This document shows positions 14,301 through 22,375 of a stretch of DNA of 41,180 nucleotides, one piece after another (the first letter of the stretch is position 1; the number at the start of each line of letters is the position of its first letter). The translations under genes and the position numbers were made by a program. The notes below the pieces were generated by a model. It was not told the DNA's origin. It was given only the letters and a program-made list of their open reading frames with translations, and searched no databases. The stretch comes from an uncultured Collinsella sp. (GTDB taxonomy: Bacteria; Actinomycetota; Coriobacteriia; Coriobacteriales; Coriobacteriaceae), in the NCBI GenBank assembly GCA_900542325.1, contig UQMY01000022.1, positions 1 to 41,180 on the forward strand, read 5' to 3'.

Positions 14301-16283
14301 TTACGCTCCATCCCGCGCATGCTCGGACTCAAACTCTTCAATCGCCGCCATAAACTGCTCGCCAAAGGCGTCGGCCTTTTTCTCGCCAATGCCGTTGACC
14401 TGGATAAGCTCGTCGCGCGTCTGCGGGCGCAGGCGGCACAGGCCGCGCAGGGCCTTGTCGGAAAAGACCATGTACGGCGCCATCTCGAGCTCGGCCGCGA
14501 TCTCCTTGCGCAGGGCGCGCAGGCGCTTGAACAGCTCGGCATCGTCGCCCACGCGCGGGCGCTGATCCAGCTCAGCCTCCTCGCGCAGCAGATCCACCGC
14601 ACGGCGGGCGCGAGCCGAGGCCTTGCGCTTGGACGCGCGACGCTTAACGGTAAAGGCGAACGCCTCATCCTCGACCTCGCCGGCACGCGGACCCAGTCCC
14701 ACGACCGGGTACTGCCCCTGCGAGGTGGCCAAATAACCGCGGCCGCACAGCTGGCCGATGATGTCCTTGATGCGCCCGACCGATTCGCTCGACAGCTCAC
14801 CGTAGCCGCGGTCCTCGTCCAGATGCATCTGGCGAATGCGCTCGGTGTTGCCGCCGTGAAGAACGTCGGCGATCAGCGACTTGCCAAAGCGCATGGGACG
14901 CGTGGCCACATAGCGCACGGCGGCGCGGGCCATATCGGTGACGTCCTCGACCTCGAACTGCGTGAGGCAGTTGCTGCAGTTGCCGCAGCCCTCGGCTTCG
15001 TCCGTGGCGGTGGCGCCCGCACCAGCCGCAGCAGCATGCTCGGCCGCGGCCTCGTCGCCAAAGTAGCGCAGCATATATTCGCGCAGGCAGCCGGTGGTAT
15101 TGCAGTAGCCCTCCATCTGGCTGAGCAGACGATATCGATTCTGGAGCGCCCACGCGCGTTGCTCGTCGTCAAGTGCCTCGTCGGCAGCATCTCCGCGGTC
15201 GATCAAAAAGCGGCGCATGCGAAAATCGTTGCCGTTCCACAGCAGGTGGCAGCTGGCCGGGTCGCCATCGCGGCCGGCGCGGCCCGCCTCCTGGTAGTAG
15301 GCCTCGATGCTCTCGGGCACGTTGTTGTGAATCACGTAGCGCACGTTGGGCTTGTCGATGCCCATACCAAAGGCGTTGGTGGCAACCATCACCTGGATGT
15401 CGTCGTCGATAAAGGCGCGCTGGCTTTGGCGGCGGGCGTCATTGCCCATGCCGGCATGGTAGCGGCCAACGCGAATGCCGCTGGGGCCCAGCGCTTCGGC
15501 AAGATCGCCTGCCAGCGCATCGACCGTCTTGCGGGTCGAGCAATACACGATGCCGCTCTCGCTCGAATGCGCGATCACGTAGTCGCGCACCCAGGCGGTC
15601 TTGGCCTTGTCGCCCATCTCTTCGCAACCAAAGTAGAGGTTCTTGCGATCGAAGCCCGTCACCACCGTCGCCGGGTTTTGCAGGCCGAGCATCTGCTGAA
15701 TGTCCGCGCGTACGCGCTCGGTCGCCGTGGCGGTAAAGGCCGCCACGATAGGGCGTTGCGGCAGGGAATCGATGAACTCACGAATCTGCAGATAGGCGGG
15801 GCGGAAATCCTGGCCCCATTGGCTCACGCAGTGGGCCTCGTCAATGGCCACGAGCGGAACGCCGATGCCGCCTTCGGCCGCAGCTTCCTGCGCAAAGGCC
15901 AGAAAGCGCGGCTCGAGCAGGCGCTCGGGCGCCACGTACATAAGCTGGTAGCGGCCCTCGCGCGCCCGCTTGAGCACGGTATTTTGCTGGGCCGGAGTAA
16001 GGCTGGAGTTGAGATAGCTGGGTCGCGCGCCCGCCGCGAGCAGCGCACGGGTCTGGTCCTCCATAAGCGACAGCAGCGGACTCACCACAAAGGTAATGCC
16101 GGGCAGCATGAGCGCGGGCACCTGGTAGCAAATGGACTTGCCGGCGCCCGTGGGCATAACGCCCAGCGCGTCGCGGCCAGCAAGGATCGCATCGACCATG
16201 CGGTCCTGCCCCGGGCGAAACGAGGTGTAGCCAAAATAGGCGCCGAGCGTGTCGAGCGCCATCTGCTGCATGCTATCGGTCAT
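14301..16283 (-). CDS. recQ: ATP-dependent DNA helicase RecQ
   Basis: This 660-residue 3'-5' helicase unwinds recombination and replication intermediates. The Walker A motif MPTGAGKS is at 43-50, DEAH at 148-151, the SAT-like TATAT segment near 185, and the arginine-finger block YYQEAGRAGRDG near 329-340. The RecQ-Ct zinc site is visible as Cys399, Cys433, Cys436 and Cys439, with an Ala-rich insertion of about 18 residues between the first and second cysteines relative to E. coli. An HRDC domain occupies roughly 565-650. The start ATG is followed by normal family sequence. gntR2 begins two bases after the stop. Confidence 0.95.
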   Translation of the reverse strand: MTDSMQQMALDTLGAYFGYTSFRPGQDRMVDAILAGRDALGVMPTGAGKSICYQVPALMLPGITFVVSPLLSLMEDQTRALLAAGARPSYLNSSLTPAQQNTVLKRAREGRYQLMYVAPERLLEPRFLAFAQEAAAEGGIGVPLVAIDEAHCVSQWGQDFRPAYLQIREFIDSLPQRPIVAAFTATATERVRADIQQMLGLQNPATVVTGFDRKNLYFGCEEMGDKAKTAWVRDYVIAHSSESGIVYCSTRKTVDALAGDLAEALGPSGIRVGRYHAGMGNDARRQSQRAFIDDDIQVMVATNAFGMGIDKPNVRYVIHNNVPESIEAYYQEAGRAGRDGDPASCHLLWNGNDFRMRRFLIDRGDAADEALDDEQRAWALQNRYRLLSQMEGYCNTTGCLREYMLRYFGDEAAAEHAAAAGAGATATDEAEGCGNCSNCLTQFEVEDVTDMARAAVRYVATRPMRFGKSLIADVLHGGNTERIRQMHLDEDRGYGELSSESVGRIKDIIGQLCGRGYLATSQGQYPVVGLGPRAGEVEDEAFAFTVKRRASKRKASARARRAVDLLREEAELDQRPRVGDDAELFKRLRALRKEIAAELEMAPYMVFSDKALRGLCRLRPQTRDELIQVNGIGEKKADAFGEQFMAAIEEFESEHARDGA

Positions 16284-16409
16284 GGTTTCCTAACGTCCAA
16301 GTCATCTGCCGCCGATTATACGCCGCCACGCGGACCGGTGGCGCACGGCTGCCGGCCACGGGCGGCGCAATCCGAAAGGAACGAGCGTGGATTTTTGGAC
16401 ACTTTCCGG

Positions 16410-16477
16410 ATGAGCGTGGATAATCTCCCACTTTGAGGCCGTAACCGAGCCAAAAACGGGAGATTTTCCACGCTCAT
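16410..16477. repeat. Inverted repeat, ATCTCCC...GGGAGAT family, copy 1
   Basis: Arms ATGAGCGTGGATAATCTCCC (16410-16429) and complement (16458-16477) match with one mismatch around a 28-base loop that ends in GCCAAAAAC. A related element with the same loop words lies at 24757-24820. It sits in the 266-base gap between recQ and gntR3 and may act as a terminator. Confidence 0.75.
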
Positions 16478-16549
16478 TCTGCAGATTGCCGCTCTGGCGG
16501 GCTTGCGGCGTCGACCGGTCCGTCGTTCGTCAGAACGGCGGAACCAGCC

Positions 16550-17269
16550 CTACATGACCATAACGTAGCGCGATCCCACGTAGTACTGCTTACCCATCAG
16601 GACCGGCTCGCCATTGGGGCCGATAAAGCCGGCACGCAGATTGAGCAGTGGATCGTGCGGAGCAATGCCCAACTCGGCCGCCTGCTCGGCGTTAGCGCGA
16701 ACGGCCTCGACCGTACGGTAGCCAACCGAGACAATCGGCGTTCCGCCAACACGCTCGACCTCGGCAAAAATCGACTTGTCCTCAAGATCGGCCGTCAACA
16801 GCTCACGATATGCGTCAAAGGGCACAAAGATGTTCTCCTCAAAGATGGGCTCGCCGTCGGCCGTACGCACGCGCTTGATATGCAGCAGCAGCGCATCCTT
16901 CTGCAGGCCAAAGAACTCCATCTCGTTTTGACGCGCCGGAACAATCTGGCGATCGACCACATGCGCACCGGCCTTCATGCCATTGTCGGCACACAGCGCG
17001 GTAAACGTCTGCAGCGTCGAGGCGTGAAACTGACGGTTGATGTGCGGCGTGGAGACGAAGGTGCCACGGCCCTGCTGCTTAACCAGGTAGCCATCGGAGC
17101 ACAGCTCCTCGACGGCTCGGCGCACTGTAATGCGGCTCACCTCGTACTGCTCGGCAAGCTCGAGCTCGGACGGAATACGCTCCTTGGGTGCATAAACACC
17201 TTTCTCGATCGCATCCTTGATTTCGTCGTAAATCTGCTGGTAAAGCGGTGCATTTTTGGGCGCAGGCAT
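16550..17269 (-). CDS. GntR-family regulator with UTRA domain (GntR3)
   Basis: This 239-residue HutC-type repressor has a winged helix (APLYQQIYDEIKDAI, IPSELELAEQYEVSRITVRRA, then KQQGRGTFV) and a UTRA effector domain ending in GKQYYVGSRYVMVM. It is not next to a catabolic operon, but its upstream region carries ACGT-N5-ACGT, a motif also present ahead of PTS2 (23332-23344) and, with one change, ahead of the EamA gene (24606-24618). It is therefore the best candidate regulator of the PTS2/SIS3/EamA set. GntR2 is its closest relative in the window. Confidence 0.92.
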   Translation of the reverse strand: MPAPKNAPLYQQIYDEIKDAIEKGVYAPKERIPSELELAEQYEVSRITVRRAVEELCSDGYLVKQQGRGTFVSTPHINRQFHASTLQTFTALCADNGMKAGAHVVDRQIVPARQNEMEFFGLQKDALLLHIKRVRTADGEPIFEENIFVPFDAYRELLTADLEDKSIFAEVERVGGTPIVSVGYRTVEAVRANAEQAAELGIAPHDPLLNLRAGFIGPNGEPVLMGKQYYVGSRYVMVM

Positions 17270-17306
17270 ATCTAATCACTCTTATCGAAATATCGAAATA
17301 ACTAAT

Positions 17307-17320
17307 ACGTATATAACGTC
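17307..17320. promoter_or_regulatory. Operator-like ACGT-N5-ACGT upstream of gntR3
   Basis: ACGTATATAACGT at 17307-17319 is a near-palindrome with ACGT ends. On the minus strand the segment reads AAGACGTTATA, 11 bases identical to the minus strand of the PTS2 upstream region. It lies about 40 bases ahead of the gntR3 start, consistent with autoregulation. Confidence 0.6.
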
Positions 17321-17373
17321 TTTTTATATGTTACCTCAGTTTGATAAAACGATACACCACATACAGCAAATCC

Positions 17374-18381
17374 TTACTTGCCGTCGTCCTGCTGCAGACT
17401 GTCCTGCTCGCTGAGGCGCGCCTGCCTGCTGGCCATGCGCGCGGGCTTGTCGGGATCGGGTACGGCCGTGGGCATGGGCTCGTCGACATGACCGCCCCAC
17501 CAGCCGCCCACGAAGTTGAGCGTGTGGAACACATTGATCACGGCGCCGGGATCAATATCGCACACCAGCTTGATAATGTCCTGGCTCTCGTAGGTCGAGA
17601 CAACGGTGTGCAGCAGGTACATCTTTTCGCGGCTGTATCCGCCAATGACCTCGGCGCAGCTAATGCCATGCTGAAAATGGTCAACATAGGCTGTCATGAC
17701 CTCGTCTGCCTTGCGTGTCGTGATCTGCAGCGTCACACGGTCGTAGCGTCGGTAGAAACTGTCGATGGTCTTGGTCGAAATAAACTGGAACACGATGGAA
17801 TACGCCGCATTGTCCCAGCCAAACATAAAGCCAAAGATCGCCAGGATAGCGCAGTTAAAGCCAAAGATGACGCCCCAGATGGTCTTGCCTGTATGGTTGG
17901 AAACCCACAGCGCGATAAAGTCGGTGCCGCCGGTGGATGCGCCGGACTTAAGCGCGATGGCGGCGCCCAGGCCCGAGACCACGCCGCCAAAGATGATGAG
18001 CATGATCTTGTCGCCCAAAAACGGGGCGAAGTGAAAGATGTTGAGGAACAGCGACGAGAGCATGACCTGCATCATCGAGAAGATGACGAAGCGCTTGCTG
18101 ATGCCGCTCCAGCAAAGGAGCGCCACGGGGATGTTGAGCGCGAGCATGCCGAGCGAGATGTCGATATGAACGCCGCCGAGCGAGGTGACGCGATCGAGCA
18201 GGACCGCGACGCCGGTGAGGCCGCTCGGAAGCAGGTCGGCGGGGCGAATGAACGCCTGAATCAGAAATGTCTGGAGAACGGCGGAGATGGTGACCGCCAC
18301 GGCAGTAATGGCGCGGCGGACGATGGTGAGACGGCCGAGCACGAGCACGCGGTCCGTGAGCTGATCGATGGCGTTCGCCAC
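17374..18381 (-). CDS. YitT-family membrane protein (DUF161 + DUF2179)
   Basis: This 335-residue protein has about five hydrophobic segments in residues 15-195 (YitT membrane domain, with LPSGLTGVAVLL and KSGASTGGTDFIALW family blocks), followed by a cytoplasmic DUF2179 domain near 215-290 that ends in the DIDPGAVINVFHTLNFVGG block. The final 45 residues are polar and poorly conserved. Translation starts at a GTG six bases after AAAGGAG. The biochemical role of the family is unknown. It is a single-gene unit unrelated by position to the sugar-amine operons. Confidence 0.9.
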   Translation of the reverse strand: MANAIDQLTDRVLVLGRLTIVRRAITAVAVTISAVLQTFLIQAFIRPADLLPSGLTGVAVLLDRVTSLGGVHIDISLGMLALNIPVALLCWSGISKRFVIFSMMQVMLSSLFLNIFHFAPFLGDKIMLIIFGGVVSGLGAAIALKSGASTGGTDFIALWVSNHTGKTIWGVIFGFNCAILAIFGFMFGWDNAAYSIVFQFISTKTIDSFYRRYDRVTLQITTRKADEVMTAYVDHFQHGISCAEVIGGYSREKMYLLHTVVSTYESQDIIKLVCDIDPGAVINVFHTLNFVGGWWGGHVDEPMPTAVPDPDKPARMASRQARLSEQDSLQQDDGK

Positions 18382-18733
18382 GTAGGCTCCTTTCGAAGGC
18401 AGATGTAATTGTGGGGCATGCCGGCGATTGTAGCATGGAGCGCGAGAGGGCGCTTCAATTCACCCTCTCTCGACAACCAAAACGAGCCAGCAGCTCCCCA
18501 ACCAAAGAGCCAAATTCTAAGTGAGTAGACTTTTCGCGATCTACCAAGCGCACTCAAAACAGCCACCTCTCCGACCTGCGGTTTTACTAAGGCAGATACG
18601 CTTTGTGCTCGGCATGTGCCAAAGAGTCTACTCACTTAGCCTGAGTCGAAGCCAAACGGATCAAATCGAAGCCAAAATGAGCCAATCCACCGCAAGAGAC
18701 GTGTGAATCCGCACTTCTTGCGGCGAATTGACG
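18382..18733. other. Intergenic region with a long inverted repeat
   Basis: These 352 bases hold no recognisable gene. The main structure is an inverted repeat with arms CTAAGTGAGTAGACTTTT (18517-18534) and 18622-18639, with one mismatch and an 87-base spacer, giving a 123-base element. Confidence 0.75.
18517..18639. repeat. 123-base inverted-repeat element
   Basis: Eighteen-base terminal arms match with one mismatch. The spacer has no significant reading frame. It sits between the convergent-side end of the HAD gene and the promoter region of the YitT gene. Confidence 0.7.
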
Positions 18734-19363
18734 CTACAAAGCGGTCAGAATGTCGGCGAGGTTGTCGATTACAACGTCAGCGGCAGACTGGTCCAGGTTG
18801 ACGCCCTCATGCGGACGCAGTGCCAGGACGCGGGCGCCGGAGCGCTTGCCAGCCTCGATGCCCAACGGCGAGTCCTCGATAACCAGGCACTCGGCGGGGT
18901 CAACGCCCAGCGCCTCCATGGCACGCAGGTAGATCTCGGGGTCGGGCTTAAACGCACTGCACTCGTGACCGCTGATGGTGTAGTCCAGCACGTCGGCGAT
19001 ACCGGCAATCTCTACCAGCTCGTCAATGAGCTCGCGATAGGACGAGCTCGCGATGGCGCACTTCACGCCGCGCTCGTGCAGCTCACGCATCACCGGCTCC
19101 GTCTGCTCGTTGAGCAGCTCGGCATACGGAACGGGGTGGTCCGGGCTGTAGACCTGCTTGTACTCCACGCGCAGGCGCTCGCGCAGCTCAATATCGTCAG
19201 GCACCAGCGCCTCCCAAATGGCAGGCTCGTTAGACCCCGAAAGATCGGGGATCTCGTCAAAGTGGAAGCCCTTCTCTTCCATAAATGCCACGCGGCGACG
19301 GTTGTAGAACCACTCGGTATCGACCAGCACGCCGTCCATGTCAAACAGCACTGCCTTGATCAT
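18734..19363 (-). CDS. HAD-superfamily phosphatase/phosphoglucomutase-like protein
   Basis: This 209-residue protein is a subclass IA HAD hydrolase. The nucleophile motif DMDGVLVD places Asp8 and Asp10, SSS near 107 forms motif II, and the motif III/IV blocks KPDPEIYLRAM and VIEDSPLGIEAG are intact. Relatives include beta-phosphoglucomutase and sugar or riboflavin phosphatases; the substrate is not evident. The frame stays open upstream into a repeat, but GGAGGAG seven bases ahead supports the ATG at 19363 rather than the one at 19369. It lies downstream of SIS3, separated by a strong terminator, so co-transcription is unlikely. Confidence 0.9.
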   Translation of the reverse strand: MIKAVLFDMDGVLVDTEWFYNRRRVAFMEEKGFHFDEIPDLSGSNEPAIWEALVPDDIELRERLRVEYKQVYSPDHPVPYAELLNEQTEPVMRELHERGVKCAIASSSYRELIDELVEIAGIADVLDYTISGHECSAFKPDPEIYLRAMEALGVDPAECLVIEDSPLGIEAGKRSGARVLALRPHEGVNLDQSAADVVIDNLADILTAL

Positions 19364-19378
19364 ACGCATCTCCTCCCA

Positions 19379-19422
19379 CCTGCCAAAAAGGGACAGGTTT
19401 ATTTTGGTAGGTTTTATCTGGG
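19379..19422. repeat. CCTGCCAAAA palindrome, copy 2 (inverted)
   Basis: CTGCCAAAAAGGGACAGGTT followed by TATTTTGGTAGG and TTTTATCTGGG is the reverse complement of the element at 9229-9273 with small changes. It lies just upstream of the HAD gene start, so both copies lie immediately 5' of a gene. Confidence 0.8.
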
Positions 19423-19457
19423 GTTTTGCGGCGCGACGGGCGCGCCCTCCCCAGAGC

Positions 19458-19490
19458 AAAAAAGGGGACGGGGCGCAAACCCCATCCCCT
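19458..19490 (-). terminator. Rho-independent terminator of the PTS2-SIS3 operon
   Basis: On the minus strand GGGGATGGGG and CCCCGTCCCC pair around a six-base loop and are followed by T6. It lies 34 bases past the SIS3 stop. Confidence 0.93.
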
Positions 19491-19523
19491 CTCAATCAAC
19501 CTGTAAGGTCTACTTACTTGTGA

Positions 19524-20507
19524 TTAGTAGGAAAGCTTCCACATGTAGCGACGCATGGTCAGCGGGTGCTGACGGGCCTCGGCGATCTGGTTGCCGTACT
19601 CGCGCATAACGGCGAGGTGCAGCAGCGGGTTGAAGTAGGTGACGACGCTCGCGGGCACGGCGTCGGCCAGGCCGTAGTCCTTGGAGTCGATCAGAGCGAC
19701 CTTGGCGCCCATGCGCTTAAGGAAGGTGAGGGCGCGAGCGTCCATCGGACGGGTGGCACCGTCGGACATGAAGAAGACGTAGGGCTTACCCTCGGTGGAA
19801 ACCTCGAACGGGCCGTGGAAGTACTCGCCGGTGTTGTACGCGGCGGCGTCGATCCACTGCATCTCGGTGAACAGGAAGGCGGCGTGAGAATAAGCCATCT
19901 TCTCGGAGGCACCGGAGGCCATGAAGTAGATCATCTCGTCGTCCTTGAAGTCCTGGGCGAACTGCTTGGCGAGGCCCTTGGCGGACTGAGCGGCGTTCTC
20001 GCAGAGCTCGAAGACGTTGGTGAGGCCGGTGATCATGTCCTCGTAGTGGTCATAGCCCTCGGTCTGCTGAAGGATCTCGACAGCAAGAGCGATGGCGTAG
20101 CCGGGCTTCTCGCACTTGGCAGCGTAGTTGGCGTGGAAGCCGTGAACGATGACGTGGTCGGCGTCGACGGTCAGAGCGGAGCCAGCCTTGTTGGTGAGGG
20201 AGACGACCGGGCAGTTGTGCTTCTTGGCGGTCTTGTTGGCCTCGACGGTCTCGGGCGTGGAGCCACCCAGGGAGCAGGTGATCACGAAAGTGTGCTCGTT
20301 GACCCAGGAAGGCGTGTCGTAGTTGAACTCGTTAGCGGTGAAGATCTGAACGTTCAGCTTGTCCGTGTTGTTGGCCAGGAAGTACTTGGCGGGGTAAAGG
20401 TCGGACATGGAGGCACCGCAGCCGACGAAGGCGACGCTGTGGATCTCGTGGTTGGACAGGACGTCAGCGACGATCTGCTTAGGGAGGTTAAGGTCGATCT
20501 CGTACAT
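19524..20507 (-). CDS. SIS-domain sugar-amine deglycase, FrlB/Gfr-like (SIS3)
   Basis: This 327-residue cytoplasmic protein has the loop FVGCGASMSD at 27-36, CSLGGSTPE at 78-86 and the putative catalytic pair Glu215 (TEMQW) and His231 (EYFHGPFE), almost the same numbering as FraB Glu214/His230. It ends in RRYMWKLSY. AAAGGA nine bases ahead selects the ATG at 20507 over one at 20516. It is the last gene of the PTS2 operon (IIAB-IIC-IID-SIS3), an arrangement like the Salmonella gfr operon, where the deglycase follows the permease genes. The expected reaction is cleavage of a 6-phospho sugar-amine to glucose-6-phosphate plus amine. Substrate identity is inferred. Confidence 0.85.
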   Translation of the reverse strand: MYEIDLNLPKQIVADVLSNHEIHSVAFVGCGASMSDLYPAKYFLANNTDKLNVQIFTANEFNYDTPSWVNEHTFVITCSLGGSTPETVEANKTAKKHNCPVVSLTNKAGSALTVDADHVIVHGFHANYAAKCEKPGYAIALAVEILQQTEGYDHYEDMITGLTNVFELCENAAQSAKGLAKQFAQDFKDDEMIYFMASGASEKMAYSHAAFLFTEMQWIDAAAYNTGEYFHGPFEVSTEGKPYVFFMSDGATRPMDARALTFLKRMGAKVALIDSKDYGLADAVPASVVTYFNPLLHLAVMREYGNQIAEARQHPLTMRRYMWKLSY

Positions 20508-20599
20508 CTGACACATTCCTTTCGATTTTTTGCGGCGCCACATTGCCGGGCGCTCGCAGGGTTACCGTGGTTTGGACCGAGTCGCCGGCCCGTTGAGGA

Positions 20600-20628
20600 T
20601 GTGACAAAGGAGCTGTCCCTTTGACACA
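20600..20628. repeat. Small palindrome with GGAGCTGTCCC core
   Basis: Arms TGTGACAAAGG (20600-20610) and CCTTTGACACA (20618-20628) pair with one mismatch. The layout, an AAAGG-type arm around a CTGTCCC-type loop, resembles the CCACCACAAAGG and CCTGCCAAAA palindromes elsewhere in the window. Confidence 0.55.
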
Positions 20629-20641
20629 TTTAGGGATGGAA

Positions 20642-20672
20642 GCCTGCCTGGGGTATGGGATGCCAGGCAGGC
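20642..20672 (-). promoter_or_regulatory. Intra-operon hairpin between IID2 and SIS3
   Basis: Perfect ten-base arms GCCTGCCTGG (20642-20651) and CCAGGCAGGC (20663-20672) form a stem with an 11-base loop and no T-run on the minus strand. Its position at the PTS/SIS junction mirrors the hairpin at 1763-1801 and suggests control of relative expression. Confidence 0.65.
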
Positions 20673-20697
20673 CCCCGGGGGAAGCATTGGGTCGCGA

Positions 20698-21531
20698 CTA
20701 GGCCAGGATGCCGGCCGCGGAGAGGGCGATGCCGCCCACAATGGCGATCACGAGAAGCCAACCGGTGTTGACGTTCTTCTTGATGAGCCAGTACATAAGG
20801 CCGGTGAGGCCGAGGGAGATCATCTGGGGCATCATGCCGTCCAGGATGTCCTGGATAACGACGGTACCCTCAGCGAACTGCAGCGGGGTGGTGGCGCCGA
20901 TCAGTGTAGCGATCATGCCGCCCACGGACATAAGGCCCACGATGCCGCAGACATACATGAGCTTCTCCATGAGGTCGCCGCCCTGGAGCTTGCTCAGGTA
21001 CTCGTGGCCACCCTGGTAGCCGATCTTGGCGGCGAACCAAGTGATCAGCACGGAGGGCACGATGGAGATGAGCATGGCCAGGATCGGGCCCATGATGGAG
21101 CCCTGCTGAGCCAGCTGGACGCCCAGACCAAAGGCGATGACGCGGATGGTGCCCTGGAAGAAGGAGTCACCGATACCGGAAAGCGGGCCCATGAGGGAGG
21201 TCTTGACCGCGTTGATCGAATCGGGGTCGAAGTTCTCGGGATCCTTGGCGTACTCCTCCTCCATGGAGGCGGCGAGGCCCAGGACGAAAGCGCTCGTCTG
21301 CGGGGTGCAGTTGTAGAACGCCATGTGACGATGGTAGGCCTCTTTCTTAGCAGCGAGCTGCTTGGGGTCAGACTCATCCGGATAGAGGCGATCGAGCGTG
21401 GGAACCATGCCGTAGAGGAAGCCCATGTTCATCTGACGCTCGTAGTTCCAAGAGGCCTGGATGGCCCAGGAGCGCCAGAAGAACTGGCTGACCTTCTTGT
21501 TCAGGGACACGTCCTTGGTTGTGGTTGCCAT
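20698..21531 (-). CDS. Mannose-family PTS system EIID component (PTS2)
   Basis: This 277-residue IID subunit pairs with IIC2 in the membrane. Family blocks include FFWRSWAIQASWNYERQMNMGF near the N-terminus, FYNCTPQTSAFVLGLAASMEEE, and MGPLSGIGDSFFQGTIRVIA. The C-terminal region is hydrophobic, ending in LLVIAIVGGIALSAAGILA. The frame remains open upstream, but AAGGAGG just ahead fixes the ATG at 21531, which gives a normal length. The gene begins 13 bases after IIC2. It is similar to IID1 only at the family level, so PTS1 and PTS2 are probably not a recent duplication. Confidence 0.95.
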   Translation of the reverse strand: MATTTKDVSLNKKVSQFFWRSWAIQASWNYERQMNMGFLYGMVPTLDRLYPDESDPKQLAAKKEAYHRHMAFYNCTPQTSAFVLGLAASMEEEYAKDPENFDPDSINAVKTSLMGPLSGIGDSFFQGTIRVIAFGLGVQLAQQGSIMGPILAMLISIVPSVLITWFAAKIGYQGGHEYLSKLQGGDLMEKLMYVCGIVGLMSVGGMIATLIGATTPLQFAEGTVVIQDILDGMMPQMISLGLTGLMYWLIKKNVNTGWLLVIAIVGGIALSAAGILA

Positions 21532-21544
21532 AGTGTGTTCCTCC

Positions 21545-22339
21545 TTAGTCTTCGTCGTCTTCGAGCGGATCGTAGTCGGAATCGACACCGGCGGCTGCAT
21601 GGGAACCGTTGAACTTGAAGCCCATGAAGACGACAGCCAGGCACACACCGATCAGAGCGACCGCGATGACGGACAGGTTGAGGTAAGCGGCGAGCAGGAA
21701 ACCGATGAACAGGAACGGGGTCATACCCTTCTTGATCATCATGGTGAGCAGCAGGGCCAGACCGTAGGCGGTCATGATCTTGGTCGAGACGTTCAGACCA
21801 GTAGACAGCCACTCGGGAACCATGTTGACGATGGCCTGGACCAGGTCGGTACCGACAAAGACGGCCAGGAAGATCGGCAGGAAGTACATGATGGCGTACA
21901 GACCGGAGCCGGCGCAGATGTGCATGCGGTAGGCGGTCTTGAACTTGCCGTTATCGATCGCGCTATCGGCCACATGGGTGAGGGCGGCGATGATGGAACG
22001 GAACACGATGCCGAGGAGCTGACCCAGGACGGCGACCGGGATGGCGATCGTCATGGCGGTCTCGGCGGAAGCATCGGTCAGGCACGCGAAGGCAGCTGCC
22101 ACGATGCCGCCCAGGACCATATCGGGCGGAACGGCGGCGCCGACCTGCACCAGGCCCATGGACACGAGCTCGACGGCGGCACCGACGGCAAGGCCGGTGG
22201 GCACATCGCCCAGCAGCAGACCGACGAGCGTGGCGCCAACGAGGGGCTGCTCGAAGTTAAGACGACCGAGCAGGCGGGAGTCCCACATGCAGAACACGCC
22301 GACGAGGCCGACGAGCACCGCACTGATGAACGTATTCAT
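21545..22339 (-). CDS. Mannose-family PTS system EIIC component (PTS2)
   Basis: This 264-residue polytopic IIC subunit shows the family blocks MWDSRLLGRLNFEQPLVGATLVGLLLGD, GAAVELVSMGLVQVGAAVPPD and CLTDASAETAM. The C-terminal end is acidic (DSDYDPLEDDED). It starts 36 bases downstream of IIAB and is followed closely by IID2, consistent with one transcript. Together with IID2 it forms the translocation unit for an unidentified hexose derivative. Confidence 0.94.
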   Translation of the reverse strand: MNTFISAVLVGLVGVFCMWDSRLLGRLNFEQPLVGATLVGLLLGDVPTGLAVGAAVELVSMGLVQVGAAVPPDMVLGGIVAAAFACLTDASAETAMTIAIPVAVLGQLLGIVFRSIIAALTHVADSAIDNGKFKTAYRMHICAGSGLYAIMYFLPIFLAVFVGTDLVQAIVNMVPEWLSTGLNVSTKIMTAYGLALLLTMMIKKGMTPFLFIGFLLAAYLNLSVIAVALIGVCLAVVFMGFKFNGSHAAAGVDSDYDPLEDDED

Positions 22340-22375
22340 ACCCTTCTCCTTTCAGTCAGGCAAAAGCCTGGTTGA

